Notes: generated by a model from the letters alone, not told the origin. 64,000 bases of DNA from CAYWBU01 sp942491525 (GCA_942491525.1 CALOBW010000056.1:496001-560000); one strand, 5' to 3'. Shown: positions 17,108-27,493, counted from the stretch's first letter. Numbers and translations: made by a program.

Positions 17108-17399
17108 AGTCTTTACCTCCTGTGGTCTCTGTCCAGAGGGTTCCGGGTTATGTCGGTCTTGAAGGCTGTCTCCGGAATACTTTGGCCGGGATTGTTGTTT
17201 GAGGGGGCGGTCGCGAATCCTGCCGCAGGCTTTGCGGGACCGCAGGATGCGTTGGCTGATATTGAGACGGACTATTGCCATATATAGCCTCCGCTGGAAT
17301 CAGTGCACTCTATGATGCCTTGAAACGAATGGCGACCGGGCGGGTTACAGATTATTTATTCTACGGCCAGTATTTTGAGCAGTCAGGTGGTTAAAAGAA

Positions 17400-17425
17400 A
17401 AGCCGATCGGTTTCCCGATCGGCTT
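17400..17425 (-). terminator. Intrinsic terminator of the tRNA cluster
   Basis: AAGCCGATCGG (17400-17410) and CCGATCGGCTT (17415-17425) form a perfect 11-bp stem with a TTTC loop. On the minus strand it is followed by TTCTTTTAA, downstream of the four leftward tRNA genes. Confidence 0.85.
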
Positions 17426-17431
17426 GAAATA

Positions 17432-17507
17432 TGGTGGGTCATATAGGGCTCGAACCTATGACCTCCGGATTAAGAGTCCGCTGCTCTACCAACTGAGCTA
17501 ATGACCC
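17432..17507 (-). tRNA. tRNA-Lys (anticodon CTT)
   Basis: 76 nt with encoded CCA. The acceptor stem GGGTCAT/ATGACCC, the D-loop AGCTCAGTTGGTAGAGC and the T-loop GGTTCGAGCC are all present. The anticodon loop CTCTTAA gives CTT, reading AAG. Confidence 0.95.
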
Positions 17508-17583
17508 ATATCTCTTGACTCGTTGGCAGTCTTTACACCTGAGAAATCCAGATGTCAAGACCCAAAACGGTCTTTTTTTAGAG

Positions 17584-17660
17584 TGGGGTGAGTGATGGGT
17601 CTCGAACCCACGACCACAGGAGCCACAATCCTGCACTCTACCTACTGAGCTACACTCACC
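17584..17660 (-). tRNA. tRNA-His (anticodon GTG)
   Basis: 77 nt including the extra G at position -1 that is characteristic of tRNA-His, pairing with C73 before an encoded CCA. The anticodon loop TTGTGGC gives GTG; T-arm GGGTTCGAGACCC is intact. Confidence 0.95.
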
Positions 17661-17683
17661 ATACTTTATTCTGTTTCTTAAAA

Positions 17684-17760
<77 letters not shown>

Positions 17761-17772
17761 CCAACTATTCCT

Positions 17773-17849
<77 letters not shown>

Positions 17850-17933
17850 TGTCGAGGGCTTATAGCAGAGGGCCTAATGATGCGCAACATTTTTTTTGAG
17901 AGCTGAAATCAGAAGAATAATTCTTTGTCGCGT

Positions 17934-18764
17934 TTAGGCAATGTCGGGGTTGGATTTGACGCTGGATCGCGGCATCAGAAGTATGATGCCGCCGGCCAGG
18001 ATGCTGAACATGCCCGGGGTGTAGATGTCGGCCGGACTGACCAGAAATGCCGCTATGGGCAGCTGCAGGCTGAGGATCACTGCGCACTTGAGCGGTGAAA
18101 ATTTCTGCAGGCTGTTTTTAAGGAGAATGCCGCTGAAGGCAAAGGTTGCCACTCCGAGGATGATCACCAGCAGCCAGGCTCGCGGGTCCACGTTTGCGGG
18201 CAGGTCTTTGCCGGCCAGGATCAGAGCACTCAGGGTCGCGGCTCCCAGCTCGATGGTGGTGCTCAGGCTGGGGCTGTCGTCGCGGGCCCAGTAGGCGCTC
18301 AGACTCAGGTAGAGCCCCATCAGTGCGATGACGCCCATGCCGAAGGGGCCCGGCTGGATGCCCAGCATGAAGGCTCCGGCGGCACAGAGCAGGCTGGCCA
18401 TGAACTCCAGAATGCAGGGCGCCTGGCGCTTGATCAGCCATTGGGCCGGCAGGACCAGCAGCAGGGCGTAGGCCGGATAGCCGGCCAGGTAGAGGGGCGG
18501 AGTCCCGGCCAGCTCCTTGATCACTCCCAGCATGATCAGGCAGAGCAGGATGCCCAGGGTGATGCCGTGGCCCACCTCGCGGAAAGTTATGGTCTTGATT
18601 TTTTTGCGTAGGATTACACTCAGACTCAGGTAGCCCACCATCAGGGTCGTCAGCATGAAGAGGCCCTCGCCCAGCTCATGAAGCGCCTGGGGGGCCATGA
18701 TCCAGCTCAGCGAGTAGATCAGGCCGGCCAGCAGCAGGCCGAGGATGGGCGGCATCTTAGGCAT
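17934..18764 (-). CDS. Polytopic membrane protein, unknown (DMT-transporter-like topology)
   Basis: A protein of about 276 residues made of eight to ten hydrophobic helices joined by short loops, with little extramembrane sequence. Length and spacing recall EamA/DMT-type transporters, but I cannot see a diagnostic motif. The ATG at 18764 (MPKMPPILG) overlaps the end of ybeY by 8 bp, so the gene is probably the last of the phoH-ybeY operon. A longer frame extends into ybeY and is not needed. Substrate unknown. Confidence 0.6.
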   Translation of the reverse strand: MPKMPPILGLLLAGLIYSLSWIMAPQALHELGEGLFMLTTLMVGYLSLSVILRKKIKTITFREVGHGITLGILLCLIMLGVIKELAGTPPLYLAGYPAYALLLVLPAQWLIKRQAPCILEFMASLLCAAGAFMLGIQPGPFGMGVIALMGLYLSLSAYWARDDSPSLSTTIELGAATLSALILAGKDLPANVDPRAWLLVIILGVATFAFSGILLKNSLQKFSPLKCAVILSLQLPIAAFLVSPADIYTPGMFSILAGGIILLMPRSSVKSNPDIA

Positions 18765-19208
18765 TGTTGATGCAGTCCAGAATTTTCTTTTCGGCAGCTT
18801 CCATCTCGGATGCCATGTCGGCGCTGACATCTTCATGGTTGTAACCGGTCAGGTGGCAGATCCCGTGGATCAGCAGCTGCTTGATGCGTTCACTGGTGCT
18901 GTAGTCGGTGCCCTCGGCCTCTTCCTGCGCGCGTTCGGCCGAGATGACGATGTCGCCCAGGTGGGTGACGCCGTCGGAGGCGCCGATCCAGCCTTCGCCC
19001 TCCTGCTGCGGAAACGAGATGACGTTGGTGGGGCGGTCGCGGTTGAGGTAGAGCTTGTTGAGCTCATGGATATGGGCGTTGTCCACCACCACAACCGAGA
19101 GTTCGCACTCGTCGCGCTGCAGGCAGCCGAGAGCCGTTTCGGCCCAGCCGAGCATCTCTTTCTCGTCTATGGTGATCAGCTCCTGCTGATTGATAATGTC
19201 GATTACGT

Positions 19209-19212
<4 letters not shown>
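18757..19212 (-). CDS. ybeY: Endoribonuclease YbeY (rRNA maturation)
   Basis: A 151-residue zinc-dependent RNase involved in 16S rRNA 3'-end maturation and ribosome quality control. The metal-binding motif HGICHLTGYNH is intact, and the upstream DRPTNVISFP segment is the family signature. It overlaps the phoH stop by 4 bp, the common phoH-ybeY arrangement. Confidence 0.93.
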
Positions 19213-20153
<941 letters not shown>

Positions 20154-20271
20154 ATGACCTCATTAACATTTAAATATGCTAAGTGAATATCGTAAATGCT
20201 TCAAGCTGACAAGGCGCATCTCCGGGCTTTAACCTCTTTACCTTTAGCCGGCCATATACTATGAAGAGCCT

Positions 20272-20637
20272 ATGTTTAGAGCAAAAGTATTAGGATCATT
20301 CGCTTCGGCCCACCGTCTGCGTGAGTATGAGGGGGACTGTGAGCGTCTGCACGGACACAATTACAAGGTTGAGGTCTCGGTCATGGCCGAGGAGCTGGAT
20401 TCAATCGGAATCGTCATGGATTTCCGTGAGTTGAAGCGTATCTTGAACGAGATTATGGACAGTTTGGATCACCACTACCTGAATGAGCTGGATGCCTTTA
20501 CTGAGCGCAACCCTTCAGCTGAGAATATCGCAATGCACATTCATGGGCTCTTCAAGGCTCAGCTGGTCGCGCCGGTTCAAATGCATGAAGTTGTGGTCTG
20601 GGAGAATGATCGCAGCTGCGTGATCTATTCGGAGTAG
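20272..20637 (+). CDS. queD: 6-carboxytetrahydropterin synthase QueD-like
   Basis: A 121-residue T-fold enzyme of the 6-pyruvoyl-tetrahydropterin synthase family. It has the first zinc His in SFASAHRL, the catalytic Cys and further zinc His in CERLHGHNY, and the substrate-anchoring Glu in VVWEN. The small size and CxxxHGH spacing favour QueD of queuosine (7-deazaguanine) biosynthesis over a BH4-pathway enzyme. It lies directly upstream of folE2, which supplies its substrate dihydroneopterin triphosphate. No queC/queE is in the window. Confidence 0.88.
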   Translation: MFRAKVLGSFASAHRLREYEGDCERLHGHNYKVEVSVMAEELDSIGIVMDFRELKRILNEIMDSLDHHYLNELDAFTERNPSAENIAMHIHGLFKAQLVAPVQMHEVVVWENDRSCVIYSE

Positions 20638-20641
20638 AAGT

Positions 20642-21409
20642 TTGAAGGACGTACAGAAGCAGGAGCCGGCCTTTCCGATATATATCCAGAAGGTGGGCGT
20701 CAAGGATCTCTCCTATCCGATCATCGTGCGCGACAAGGCCAAGGGCCAGCAGCACACCGTGGCCTCCATCAACCTCTATGTTGATCTGCCGCATCAGTTC
20801 AAGGGTACCCACATGAGCCGCTTCATCGAGGTGCTCAACGAGTATCATGAAGAGATCCACATCAAGCGTTTCGAGCACATCCTGGAGCAGATCCGCTCGA
20901 CCCTGGAGGCGCCCAGCGCCCATATGGAGATCGATTTTCCCTACTTCATGGAGCGCAGAGCCCCGGTCAGCGGCGCCCGTGGCCTGATGGAGTACCACTG
21001 CGAGCTCAAGGGCATGGTTGGTCTGAAGCGCGAATTCCAGCTGACGGTCAGGGTGCCGATCCAGACCCTCTGTCCCTGCTCCAAGGAGATCAGCGAATAC
21101 GGCGCCCACAATCAGCGCGGCCAGGTCACGGTGACCGTCAAGTATGACAACTTCTTCTGGATGGAGGATCTGATCGAGCTGATCGAGAAGTGCGGCTCCT
21201 CGCCGGTCTATCCGATTCTGAAGCGCCCGGACGAGAAGTATGTCACCGAGCAGGCCTACGACAACCCCATGTTTGTGGAGGATGTGGTGCGTCTGATCGC
21301 CTCCGAGCTGAATGAGCACGATGAGTTCCTCTGGTACTCGGTTGAGGTGGAGAACTTTGAAAGCATCCATAATCACAGCGCTTACGCCTATATTGAATCT
21401 ACAAAATAG
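20642..21409 (+). CDS. folE2: GTP cyclohydrolase FolE2 (type IB)
   Basis: Converts GTP to dihydroneopterin triphosphate for folate and queuosine synthesis. The 255-residue sequence carries the FolE2 signatures GTHMSRFIEVL, a Cys-containing TLCPCSKEIS segment and the GAHNQRG motif. FolE2 enzymes do not depend strictly on zinc, unlike FolE. The start is the TTG at 20642, four bases after the queD stop, since no ATG lies near the conserved N-terminal IYIQKVGVKDLSYPI region. It is the middle gene of the queD-folE2-HypE-like run. Confidence 0.93.
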   Translation: MKDVQKQEPAFPIYIQKVGVKDLSYPIIVRDKAKGQQHTVASINLYVDLPHQFKGTHMSRFIEVLNEYHEEIHIKRFEHILEQIRSTLEAPSAHMEIDFPYFMERRAPVSGARGLMEYHCELKGMVGLKREFQLTVRVPIQTLCPCSKEISEYGAHNQRGQVTVTVKYDNFFWMEDLIELIEKCGSSPVYPILKRPDEKYVTEQAYDNPMFVEDVVRLIASELNEHDEFLWYSVEVENFESIHNHSAYAYIESTK

Positions 21410-21418
21410 AAGGTTTTT

Positions 21419-22426
21419 ATGAGTAAAATTCTGCCCGTGGGCAAGCTGCCCATGGAAATTTTAGACGGTTTCCTGAAAAATATTGCGATCACCGACCCCG
21501 ATGTTGTGGTTGGCCCGGGCGTGGGCGAGGATGCGGCCGTGATCAACTTCGGCCCCGAGACCCTGCTCTTCAAGACCGACCCCATCACCTTTGCCGTGGA
21601 TGAGATGGCCTGGTATCTGGTGACGGTCAACTCCAACGACATCGCCTGCATGGGCGGCCAGCCCCGCTACATGCTGGTGACCCTGCTGCTGCCCGAGGGC
21701 CAGACCACCGCCGAGAGCGCTCGTGGTCTGTTCGACGACCTGCAGGCGGCCTGCAAGGCGGCCAACATCACCCTGGTGGGCGGCCACACCGAGATCACCT
21801 ACGGCATCGACCGGCCCATCGCAATCGGCTTCATGATCGGCACCCTGGCCGCCGACAACATCATCCGCACCCGTGACGCCAAGCCCGGCGACGTGGTGAT
21901 GCTCTCCAAGGGTATTCCGCTGGAGGCCTGCTCGATTCTGGCCAAGGAGAAGCCGGAACAGCTCGATCTTAGTCCCGAGGATCTGGCGCGGGCCCAGCGG
22001 CTGATCCATGAACCCGGCATCAGCGTGGTGCACGATGCGCGCCTGGCGCTGGGCCATGGCGGCGTGACCGCCATGCACGACCCCACCGAGGGCGGCCTGG
22101 CCACCGGCCTGCTGGAGCTCAGTAAGGCCTGCGGTCACGGCATCGAAGTCTACTATGAGAACATTCCCATGCTCGATCTGGCCGAGAAGATATTGAAGCC
22201 CTTCGATATCGATCCGTTGGGCGCCATCGCCTCGGGATCTCTTTTGCTGACCTGCGAAGAGGACGCCGCGCCCGGCATTCTGGACGCCTGGCAGTCCGAC
22301 GGCATCAACGGCGCCATCATCGGCCGCATCACCGCGAGCAAAGAGCGGCTGCTGCACCGCGGCGGCGCTACCATAGAGCTGCCCATTTTTGCGGCCGACG
22401 AGATCGCCAAGGTCTTTGCGGAATAG
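21419..22426 (+). CDS. AIR synthase-related protein (HypE/PurM/ThiL superfamily)
   Basis: A 335-residue ATP-binding protein of the PurM-like superfamily. Features are the N-terminal GPGVGEDAAVI loop, VNSNDIACMGGQPRYM, GGHTEITYG and MHDPTEGGLATGLLEL. It is closest in layout to HypE, but it ends in AKVFAE rather than the PRIC-type C-terminal Cys that HypE needs for cyanide-ligand synthesis, so it is unlikely to be a hydrogenase maturation factor. Its position after queD and folE2 suggests a role in pterin or deazaguanine metabolism, which is only contextual inference. Confidence 0.78.
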   Translation: MSKILPVGKLPMEILDGFLKNIAITDPDVVVGPGVGEDAAVINFGPETLLFKTDPITFAVDEMAWYLVTVNSNDIACMGGQPRYMLVTLLLPEGQTTAESARGLFDDLQAACKAANITLVGGHTEITYGIDRPIAIGFMIGTLAADNIIRTRDAKPGDVVMLSKGIPLEACSILAKEKPEQLDLSPEDLARAQRLIHEPGISVVHDARLALGHGGVTAMHDPTEGGLATGLLELSKACGHGIEVYYENIPMLDLAEKILKPFDIDPLGAIASGSLLLTCEEDAAPGILDAWQSDGINGAIIGRITASKERLLHRGGATIELPIFAADEIAKVFAE

Positions 22427-22432
22427 TAGTAT

Positions 22433-24055
22433 TTAGAGCGGGATCAGCCAGAGCAGTCCCATGAGTGGGAAGGTCAGCCAGATCGACTGCAGGTAGAGCT
22501 TGTAGGTGCGGTTGTCGTAGATGGCGTTGTCCTGGTAGATGTCGATGCCCTTGGCCAGCAGGTAGAGCGGCGGGATCAGGCCGTAGGCCAGCACCGGTGT
22601 CAGTTTGACCGGAAATGAGACGAAGAGCGCTATCGCCAGGCCCAGGATGCTGTACTCCATATACTTGATGGCGCGCTTCTCGCCCAGAAAACGCGCCAGG
22701 CTCAGCCGCCCCATGATGGCGTCTTTCTCCATATTCTTGATACCGTTCAGAATTTCACTGCCGATGGTGAAGGCTGCCGCAAATATGATCAGCAGGCCAT
22801 GGCCGGGCGTAAACTGGGCGCCGGCCAGGGTCAGGGGCAGCAGAATTCCGCTCATGACGCAGATCAGGGCGGTGTAGACTGAGCTGACAAAGACCCGCGG
22901 GTTGAAAATATCCAGCAGCGGGCGCAGCACGCCTACGGCGGCTATCAGCAGCAGCGATTTGACTCCCAGCGCCGCGGCCGGCATGAAGGCCGCGGCCGTG
23001 AAGATCAGCCAGCGCAGGATGCCTTTGCGGTTGCGGATCGGCTGGGCCGAGCCCAGGGCCAGTAGGGTCGCGATCAGCAGGATGTCCCAGCTGTAGCTCT
23101 GCTGGCTGAAGGCCAGGCTGATCATGCCTAGCCCGCATACGCCCAGGGCCGGGCAGAGGGTGCTGCGCGCGAAAATGTTCATCAGCAGATGGCGCAGGCC
23201 CAGGTTGCCGCCGGCGGCCTTGAGATTCTCGATGACATCCTCGATGATCCACTGGGGCGTGGAGGCGCCGGCGATGATGGCCACGCGCTCCATCTCATCG
23301 GTGTTGATGCCCTTAAGCTGTTCGCCGGTTTCAACCTTATGAACCGTGCGGCCCTCATTGGTGGCCAGCTCGGCCAGGCGCGAGGTGTTGGCCGAGTTGC
23401 GCCCGCCGATCACGATGAAGGTGTCGTGGTCCTTGGCCAGGTCATGCACTTCGCTCTGGCGTCTGGAGGTGGAGCGGCAGATGGTGTCGGTGACGTCCAG
23501 CACCTCGGCCTTCTCCTGCAGCTTGTTGGCGATCTGCTTGAAGAGGGCCACCTCGAAGGTGGTCTGGGCCACTAGGGCGATGCGCCCGACCTTGGGCAGC
23601 TTCTCGACATCCTCAACGGTCTCCAGCAGCACGCCCTTGGCGCCGGCCACGCCCAGGTGCGACTCCATCTCGGGGTGGTCGCGGTCGCCGGCGATGGCGA
23701 TGATGTCGGCATTCTGGCTGGCGCGGCGGATGATCGAGTGCACCTTGAGCACCATGGGGCAGGTGCCGTCGATGATCTTGACCCCGCGCTGCTGCAGGAT
23801 GTCCAGTTTTGCAGGCGAGATGCCGTGGGCCCGGATGATGGCGATATCGCCGTCACGCAAGCGCTCATCGTCAACATCCTTGAGGATGCCGATGCCGCGG
23901 TGCTCCAGGGCCTCGATGACCTGCGGGTTGTGGATGATGGGCCCGACCGTGAAGATGCGCCGGCCCGGATGCTGCTCGCGCACCTTGAAGGTCAGGTCGA
24001 TGGCGCGCCTGACCCCGAAGCAGAAGCCGGCATGCTTGGCGATTGTGATCTTCAT
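22433..24055 (-). CDS. ispH: IspH (HMB-PP reductase) fused to a UbiA-like membrane domain
   Basis: A 540-residue two-part protein. Residues 1-280 are a complete IspH, the last enzyme of the MEP pathway making IPP and DMAPP: cluster ligands Cys12, Cys99 and Cys193, substrate residues in IIHNP (His42), DHPE, AQTTFE, GGRNSANTSR and AGASTPQW are all present. Residues about 285-540 form eight or so membrane helices; SEILNGIKNMEKDAIMGR followed by LARFLGEKRA resembles the second conserved loop of UbiA prenyltransferases, but the Asp-rich metal motifs are degenerate and the first is not found. The fusion is one uninterrupted frame. It overlaps tlyA by 4 bp. Confidence 0.85.
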   Translation of the reverse strand: MKITIAKHAGFCFGVRRAIDLTFKVREQHPGRRIFTVGPIIHNPQVIEALEHRGIGILKDVDDERLRDGDIAIIRAHGISPAKLDILQQRGVKIIDGTCPMVLKVHSIIRRASQNADIIAIAGDRDHPEMESHLGVAGAKGVLLETVEDVEKLPKVGRIALVAQTTFEVALFKQIANKLQEKAEVLDVTDTICRSTSRRQSEVHDLAKDHDTFIVIGGRNSANTSRLAELATNEGRTVHKVETGEQLKGINTDEMERVAIIAGASTPQWIIEDVIENLKAAGGNLGLRHLLMNIFARSTLCPALGVCGLGMISLAFSQQSYSWDILLIATLLALGSAQPIRNRKGILRWLIFTAAAFMPAAALGVKSLLLIAAVGVLRPLLDIFNPRVFVSSVYTALICVMSGILLPLTLAGAQFTPGHGLLIIFAAAFTIGSEILNGIKNMEKDAIMGRLSLARFLGEKRAIKYMEYSILGLAIALFVSFPVKLTPVLAYGLIPPLYLLAKGIDIYQDNAIYDNRTYKLYLQSIWLTFPLMGLLWLIPL

Positions 24056-24786
24056 TTTCCACCCTTGCGGGCGTGGATCAGATACTCCTGGTTGCCCTTG
24101 GCGCCCTTGATGGGCGAGGGTACGGTGCCGCTGACGCTGAGGCCCAGCTCCAGGCAGAAGGATGTGATATCTTCGATGACGGACGCGATGACCTCTTCGT
24201 CGCGCACGATGCCGCCCTTGCCGACCTGCTCCTTGCCGGCCTCAAACTGGGGTTTGATCAGGGCCACGATGTCGGCGCCCTCCCTGAGGACCTGCAGCAC
24301 CGGTGGCAGCACCATTTTGAGCGAGATGAAGCTGACGTCGAAGGTGGCGATGTCGCAAGGCTCGCTGATGATCTCCGGGTCGAGCTGGCGCACGTTGACG
24401 CCCTCCAGATTGATGACCCGCTCATCTTTTTGCAGCTTGTAGTGCAGCTGGCTGTGGCCCACATCCACGGCAAATGATTTCTTGAGGCCGCGGCTGAGCA
24501 TCAGATCGGTGAAGCCGCCGGTGGAGGCGCCCACATCGATGGCCACCCGGCCCTCCAGCGGGATCTCCCAGGCGTTGAGGGCGGCCTCCAGCTTGCTGGC
24601 GCCGCGGCTGACATAGGGGTAGCTCTCCTTGAGCGTGATCTCGACATCCTCGTCAAACTGGGTGCCGGCCTTGGAAACCACCTGGCCCTTGACCGAGACC
24701 TGCCCGGCCATGATCAGGGCCCCGGCCTTGGAACGGGTTTCGGCCAGGCCGCGCTCCAGCAGGAGCTTGTCGAGGCGCTGCTTCAC
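24052..24786 (-). CDS. tlyA: TlyA family rRNA (cytidine-2'-O)-methyltransferase
   Basis: A 244-residue protein with an N-terminal S4 RNA-binding domain (RLDKLLLERGLAETRSKA, about 1-60) and an FtsJ/RrmJ-type methyltransferase domain (AIDVGASTGGFTDLMLSRG, then ATFDVSFISLK and LIKPQFEAG). TlyA 2'-O-methylates 16S and 23S rRNA; the old label hemolysin A is misleading. It sits between dxs and ispH with 4-bp overlaps on both sides, a conserved isoprenoid-operon arrangement. Confidence 0.92.
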   Translation of the reverse strand: MKQRLDKLLLERGLAETRSKAGALIMAGQVSVKGQVVSKAGTQFDEDVEITLKESYPYVSRGASKLEAALNAWEIPLEGRVAIDVGASTGGFTDLMLSRGLKKSFAVDVGHSQLHYKLQKDERVINLEGVNVRQLDPEIISEPCDIATFDVSFISLKMVLPPVLQVLREGADIVALIKPQFEAGKEQVGKGGIVRDEEVIASVIEDITSFCLELGLSVSGTVPSPIKGAKGNQEYLIHARKGGK

Positions 24787-26636
24787 AGGATCTCCTCAAG
24801 CGCTTTGCGGATGCCAGCCTGGTCCAGACCCAGCAGCTGCATGAGCTCCTTCTGGGAGCCGTGCTCGATGAAGCGGTCCGGAATACCCAGCAACTTGTAG
24901 TTCAGTGGAATATCAATGCTCTGCAGGACCTCGAGCACGGCCGAGCCGATGCCGCCCTGCACGCAGCCGTCCTCCAGCACCAGGAAGCGGCCCTGGCAGG
25001 CCTTGACATGCTTGCGGATGGTGGTGCCGTCGATGGGCTTGGCGAATCTAAGGTCGATGACCGCCACGTCCTCATGCTCCTCGGCCACGGCCAGCGCCTC
25101 ATAGCAGAGGGGGCCGGTGGCGAAGATCACGGCCTTTGTGCCCTTTTTGAGCACCTCGGCCTTGCCCTTTGTGAGGCTGCGGCACTTCTTGACCTTTTCG
25201 CGGGCGTTGCCGCGCGGATAGCGGATGGCCAGCGGGCCGGTCTGATCATCTTCCAGCGCGAGCTCCAGCATCTTCTCGAGCATCTCCTGGTCGCGCGGAA
25301 TCATCATGGTCAGGTTGGGAATGCCGCGCAGGAACTGGATGTCGAAGACGCCGTGGTGGGTGGGGCCGTCGGCGCCCACCAGACCGGCGCGGTCGATGGC
25401 GAAGACCACCGGCAGCTTTTGCAGGGCCACGTCATGCACGATCTGGTCGTAGCTGCGCTGCAGGAAGGTTGAGTAGATGGCCACCACCGGTTTGAGGCCG
25501 GTCTTGGCCATGCCGGCCGCCATGGTGACGGCGTGGCTCTCGGCGATGCCCACGTCGAAGAAGTTATCCGGCAGGGCGCACTTGAACTGGTTGAGGCCGG
25601 TGCCCGAGCCCATGGCCGCGGTGATGGCGTTGATGCGCCGGTCCTCCTTGGCCATCTGAATCAGCTTGTTGCCGAAGACGTCCGAGAGGCTCTCCAGCTG
25701 CTTGACCTTCTTGGCCTGGCCGTTCTCGGGGTGGAAGCTGCTGACGCCGTGATAGGTTTCGGGATCCTCGACGGCCGGGCTGTAGCCCTTGCCCTTCTGG
25801 GTCACCAGGTGCAGGAAGACCGGCTCATTGAGCCGGGATACGTTTTCAAAGGCCTGGGTCAGGTGCAGCAGGTTGTGGCCGTCGATGGGGCCCACGTAGC
25901 GGAAGCCCAGCTCCTCGAAGAGCATGCCGTCGGCCAGCACGCCCTTGATGTTGGTCTCGACATACTTGGCGGCCTTGTAGAGGTTTTCGCCGTACTGGGG
26001 CACGCCCCTCAGGGCGCTCTTGACCGCCGTGGTGACCCCGCGCATCTTGCTGGAGGTCATCATGCGGCTGACATAGTCGCTGAGCGCGCCCACCTGGTCG
26101 CCGATGAACATGTTGTTGTCATTCAGCACCACGATCATATTCTGCTTCATGTTGCCCACGCAGTTGAGCCCCTCAAAGGTCAGGCCGTTGGAGAGCGAAC
26201 CGTCGCCGATGACGGCCAGCGCCCGGTGGGGTAGCTTCTGCTGTCTGAAACCTTCGCAGATGCCCGAGGCGGCCGAGACGGCGTTGCCGGCATGGCCGGC
26301 CACAAAGGCGTCGTATTCGCTCTCATCCGGGCTGATGAATGGTTTGAGGCCGTCCTTCTGGCGCAGGGTGCCGAAACGCTCGCGGCGCCCGGTTATGATC
26401 TTGTGGGCATAGGCCTGGTGGCCCACGTCCCAGACGATTCTGTCATCGGGCGTGTTGAAGACGTAGTGCATGGCCAGGGTCAGTTCGACGGCGCCCAGGC
26501 TGGAGGCCAGGTGGCCGCCGGTTTCGCTGACGTTGGTGATGATGAATTGGCGGATCTCCTCTGCGAGCTCCTCGAGCTCCTTGATGGAGAGGCCCTTGAT
26601 ATCGTGGGGTGATGTTATTTGGGGTAAGATCTTCAT
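24783..26636 (-). CDS. dxs: 1-deoxy-D-xylulose-5-phosphate synthase
   Basis: First enzyme of the MEP isoprenoid pathway; condenses pyruvate and glyceraldehyde 3-phosphate using thiamine diphosphate. The 617-residue protein matches the family length. DVGHQAYAHKIITGR, the TPP-binding GDGSLSNGLTFEGLN, and DRAGLVGADGPTHHG in the pyrimidine-domain are intact. It is followed closely by tlyA and preceded by ispA (2-bp gap), so dxs, tlyA and ispH are likely one leftward transcript starting at ispA or beyond. Confidence 0.96.
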   Translation of the reverse strand: MKILPQITSPHDIKGLSIKELEELAEEIRQFIITNVSETGGHLASSLGAVELTLAMHYVFNTPDDRIVWDVGHQAYAHKIITGRRERFGTLRQKDGLKPFISPDESEYDAFVAGHAGNAVSAASGICEGFRQQKLPHRALAVIGDGSLSNGLTFEGLNCVGNMKQNMIVVLNDNNMFIGDQVGALSDYVSRMMTSSKMRGVTTAVKSALRGVPQYGENLYKAAKYVETNIKGVLADGMLFEELGFRYVGPIDGHNLLHLTQAFENVSRLNEPVFLHLVTQKGKGYSPAVEDPETYHGVSSFHPENGQAKKVKQLESLSDVFGNKLIQMAKEDRRINAITAAMGSGTGLNQFKCALPDNFFDVGIAESHAVTMAAGMAKTGLKPVVAIYSTFLQRSYDQIVHDVALQKLPVVFAIDRAGLVGADGPTHHGVFDIQFLRGIPNLTMMIPRDQEMLEKMLELALEDDQTGPLAIRYPRGNAREKVKKCRSLTKGKAEVLKKGTKAVIFATGPLCYEALAVAEEHEDVAVIDLRFAKPIDGTTIRKHVKACQGRFLVLEDGCVQGGIGSAVLEVLQSIDIPLNYKLLGIPDRFIEHGSQKELMQLLGLDQAGIRKALEEIL

Positions 26637-26638
26637 AG

Positions 26639-27493
26639 TTACATTATCCGTTTCAGCATTGTGCGGGCAAGGTCCTGGATTATCTGCGGATGCGGCAGGT
26701 CATCAATGGCCTGGACGGCTTCCTCGGTTATCTGGTTTGCCCACGCCCGGGTTTGCTCGAGGTCCATGATCTTGACCAGGGTGGCCTTGTCCTGCAGCAG
26801 GTCCTTGCCGGCCGTCTTGCCCAGGGTTGCGGCATCGGCCGTCACGTCCAGAATGTCGTCAATGGCCTGGAAGGCCAGGCCCAGCTTGAGGCCGCACTCG
26901 CTCAGCGCGGCCAGGTGTTTAGCGTTGTCGGTGGCGGTACGGCCGCCGGCATAGAGGCTCAGCTCAAAGAGGCGGGCCGTTTTGTTGAGGTAGATGGAGC
27001 GGATGGTCTCTTCAGTTGGAGCTGAACCTTCGCTGAGGATGTCGTCGTACTCGCCCTGAATCAGCAAATGTCCGGCGCGGCTGAGGGCCGCCAGCAGGTC
27101 GCCCTTGGTGGCGGCCGCATAGTTGTAGGTGGCCACCAGATTGAAGGCGTCAAAGATCAGGCTGTCGCCGGCCAGGATGGCGGCGGCCTCGCCGAACTGC
27201 TTGTGGCAGGTGGGGCGGCCGCGGCGCAGGTCATCGTTGTCGATGGCCGGCAGATCGTCATGAATCAGGCTGAAGGTGTGGATCATCTCGATGGCCAGGC
27301 CGACCGGCAGGGCCTGAGTCTGGTCGCCGTAGAGGGCCTCGGCGGCCAGCATGCTCAAAATCGGCCGGATGCGCTTGCCGCCGGCCTGCAGGCTGTAGGC
27401 GGCCGGCTGGCGGATGCCGGATGCGTGCTCCGCCAGGTAGCCGGTGAGGAACTCTTCAAAAATATTCTTTTTTTCAGTTAATAGCTGGTCCAC
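26639..27493 (-). CDS. ispA: Farnesyl/geranyl diphosphate synthase IspA
   Basis: Class I trans-prenyltransferase of about 284 residues that elongates IPP and DMAPP. The first aspartate-rich motif is DDLPAIDNDDLRRGRP and the second is DDILDVTAD; KTARLFE and FQAIDDILD flanks are typical. I favour the GTG at 27493, since GGGAGA lies seven bases upstream; a GTG ten codons earlier has no ribosome-binding site. The xseB gene that commonly precedes ispA is absent. It leads the ispA-dxs-tlyA-ispH run. Confidence 0.92.
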   Translation of the reverse strand: MDQLLTEKKNIFEEFLTGYLAEHASGIRQPAAYSLQAGGKRIRPILSMLAAEALYGDQTQALPVGLAIEMIHTFSLIHDDLPAIDNDDLRRGRPTCHKQFGEAAAILAGDSLIFDAFNLVATYNYAAATKGDLLAALSRAGHLLIQGEYDDILSEGSAPTEETIRSIYLNKTARLFELSLYAGGRTATDNAKHLAALSECGLKLGLAFQAIDDILDVTADAATLGKTAGKDLLQDKATLVKIMDLEQTRAWANQITEEAVQAIDDLPHPQIIQDLARTMLKRIM

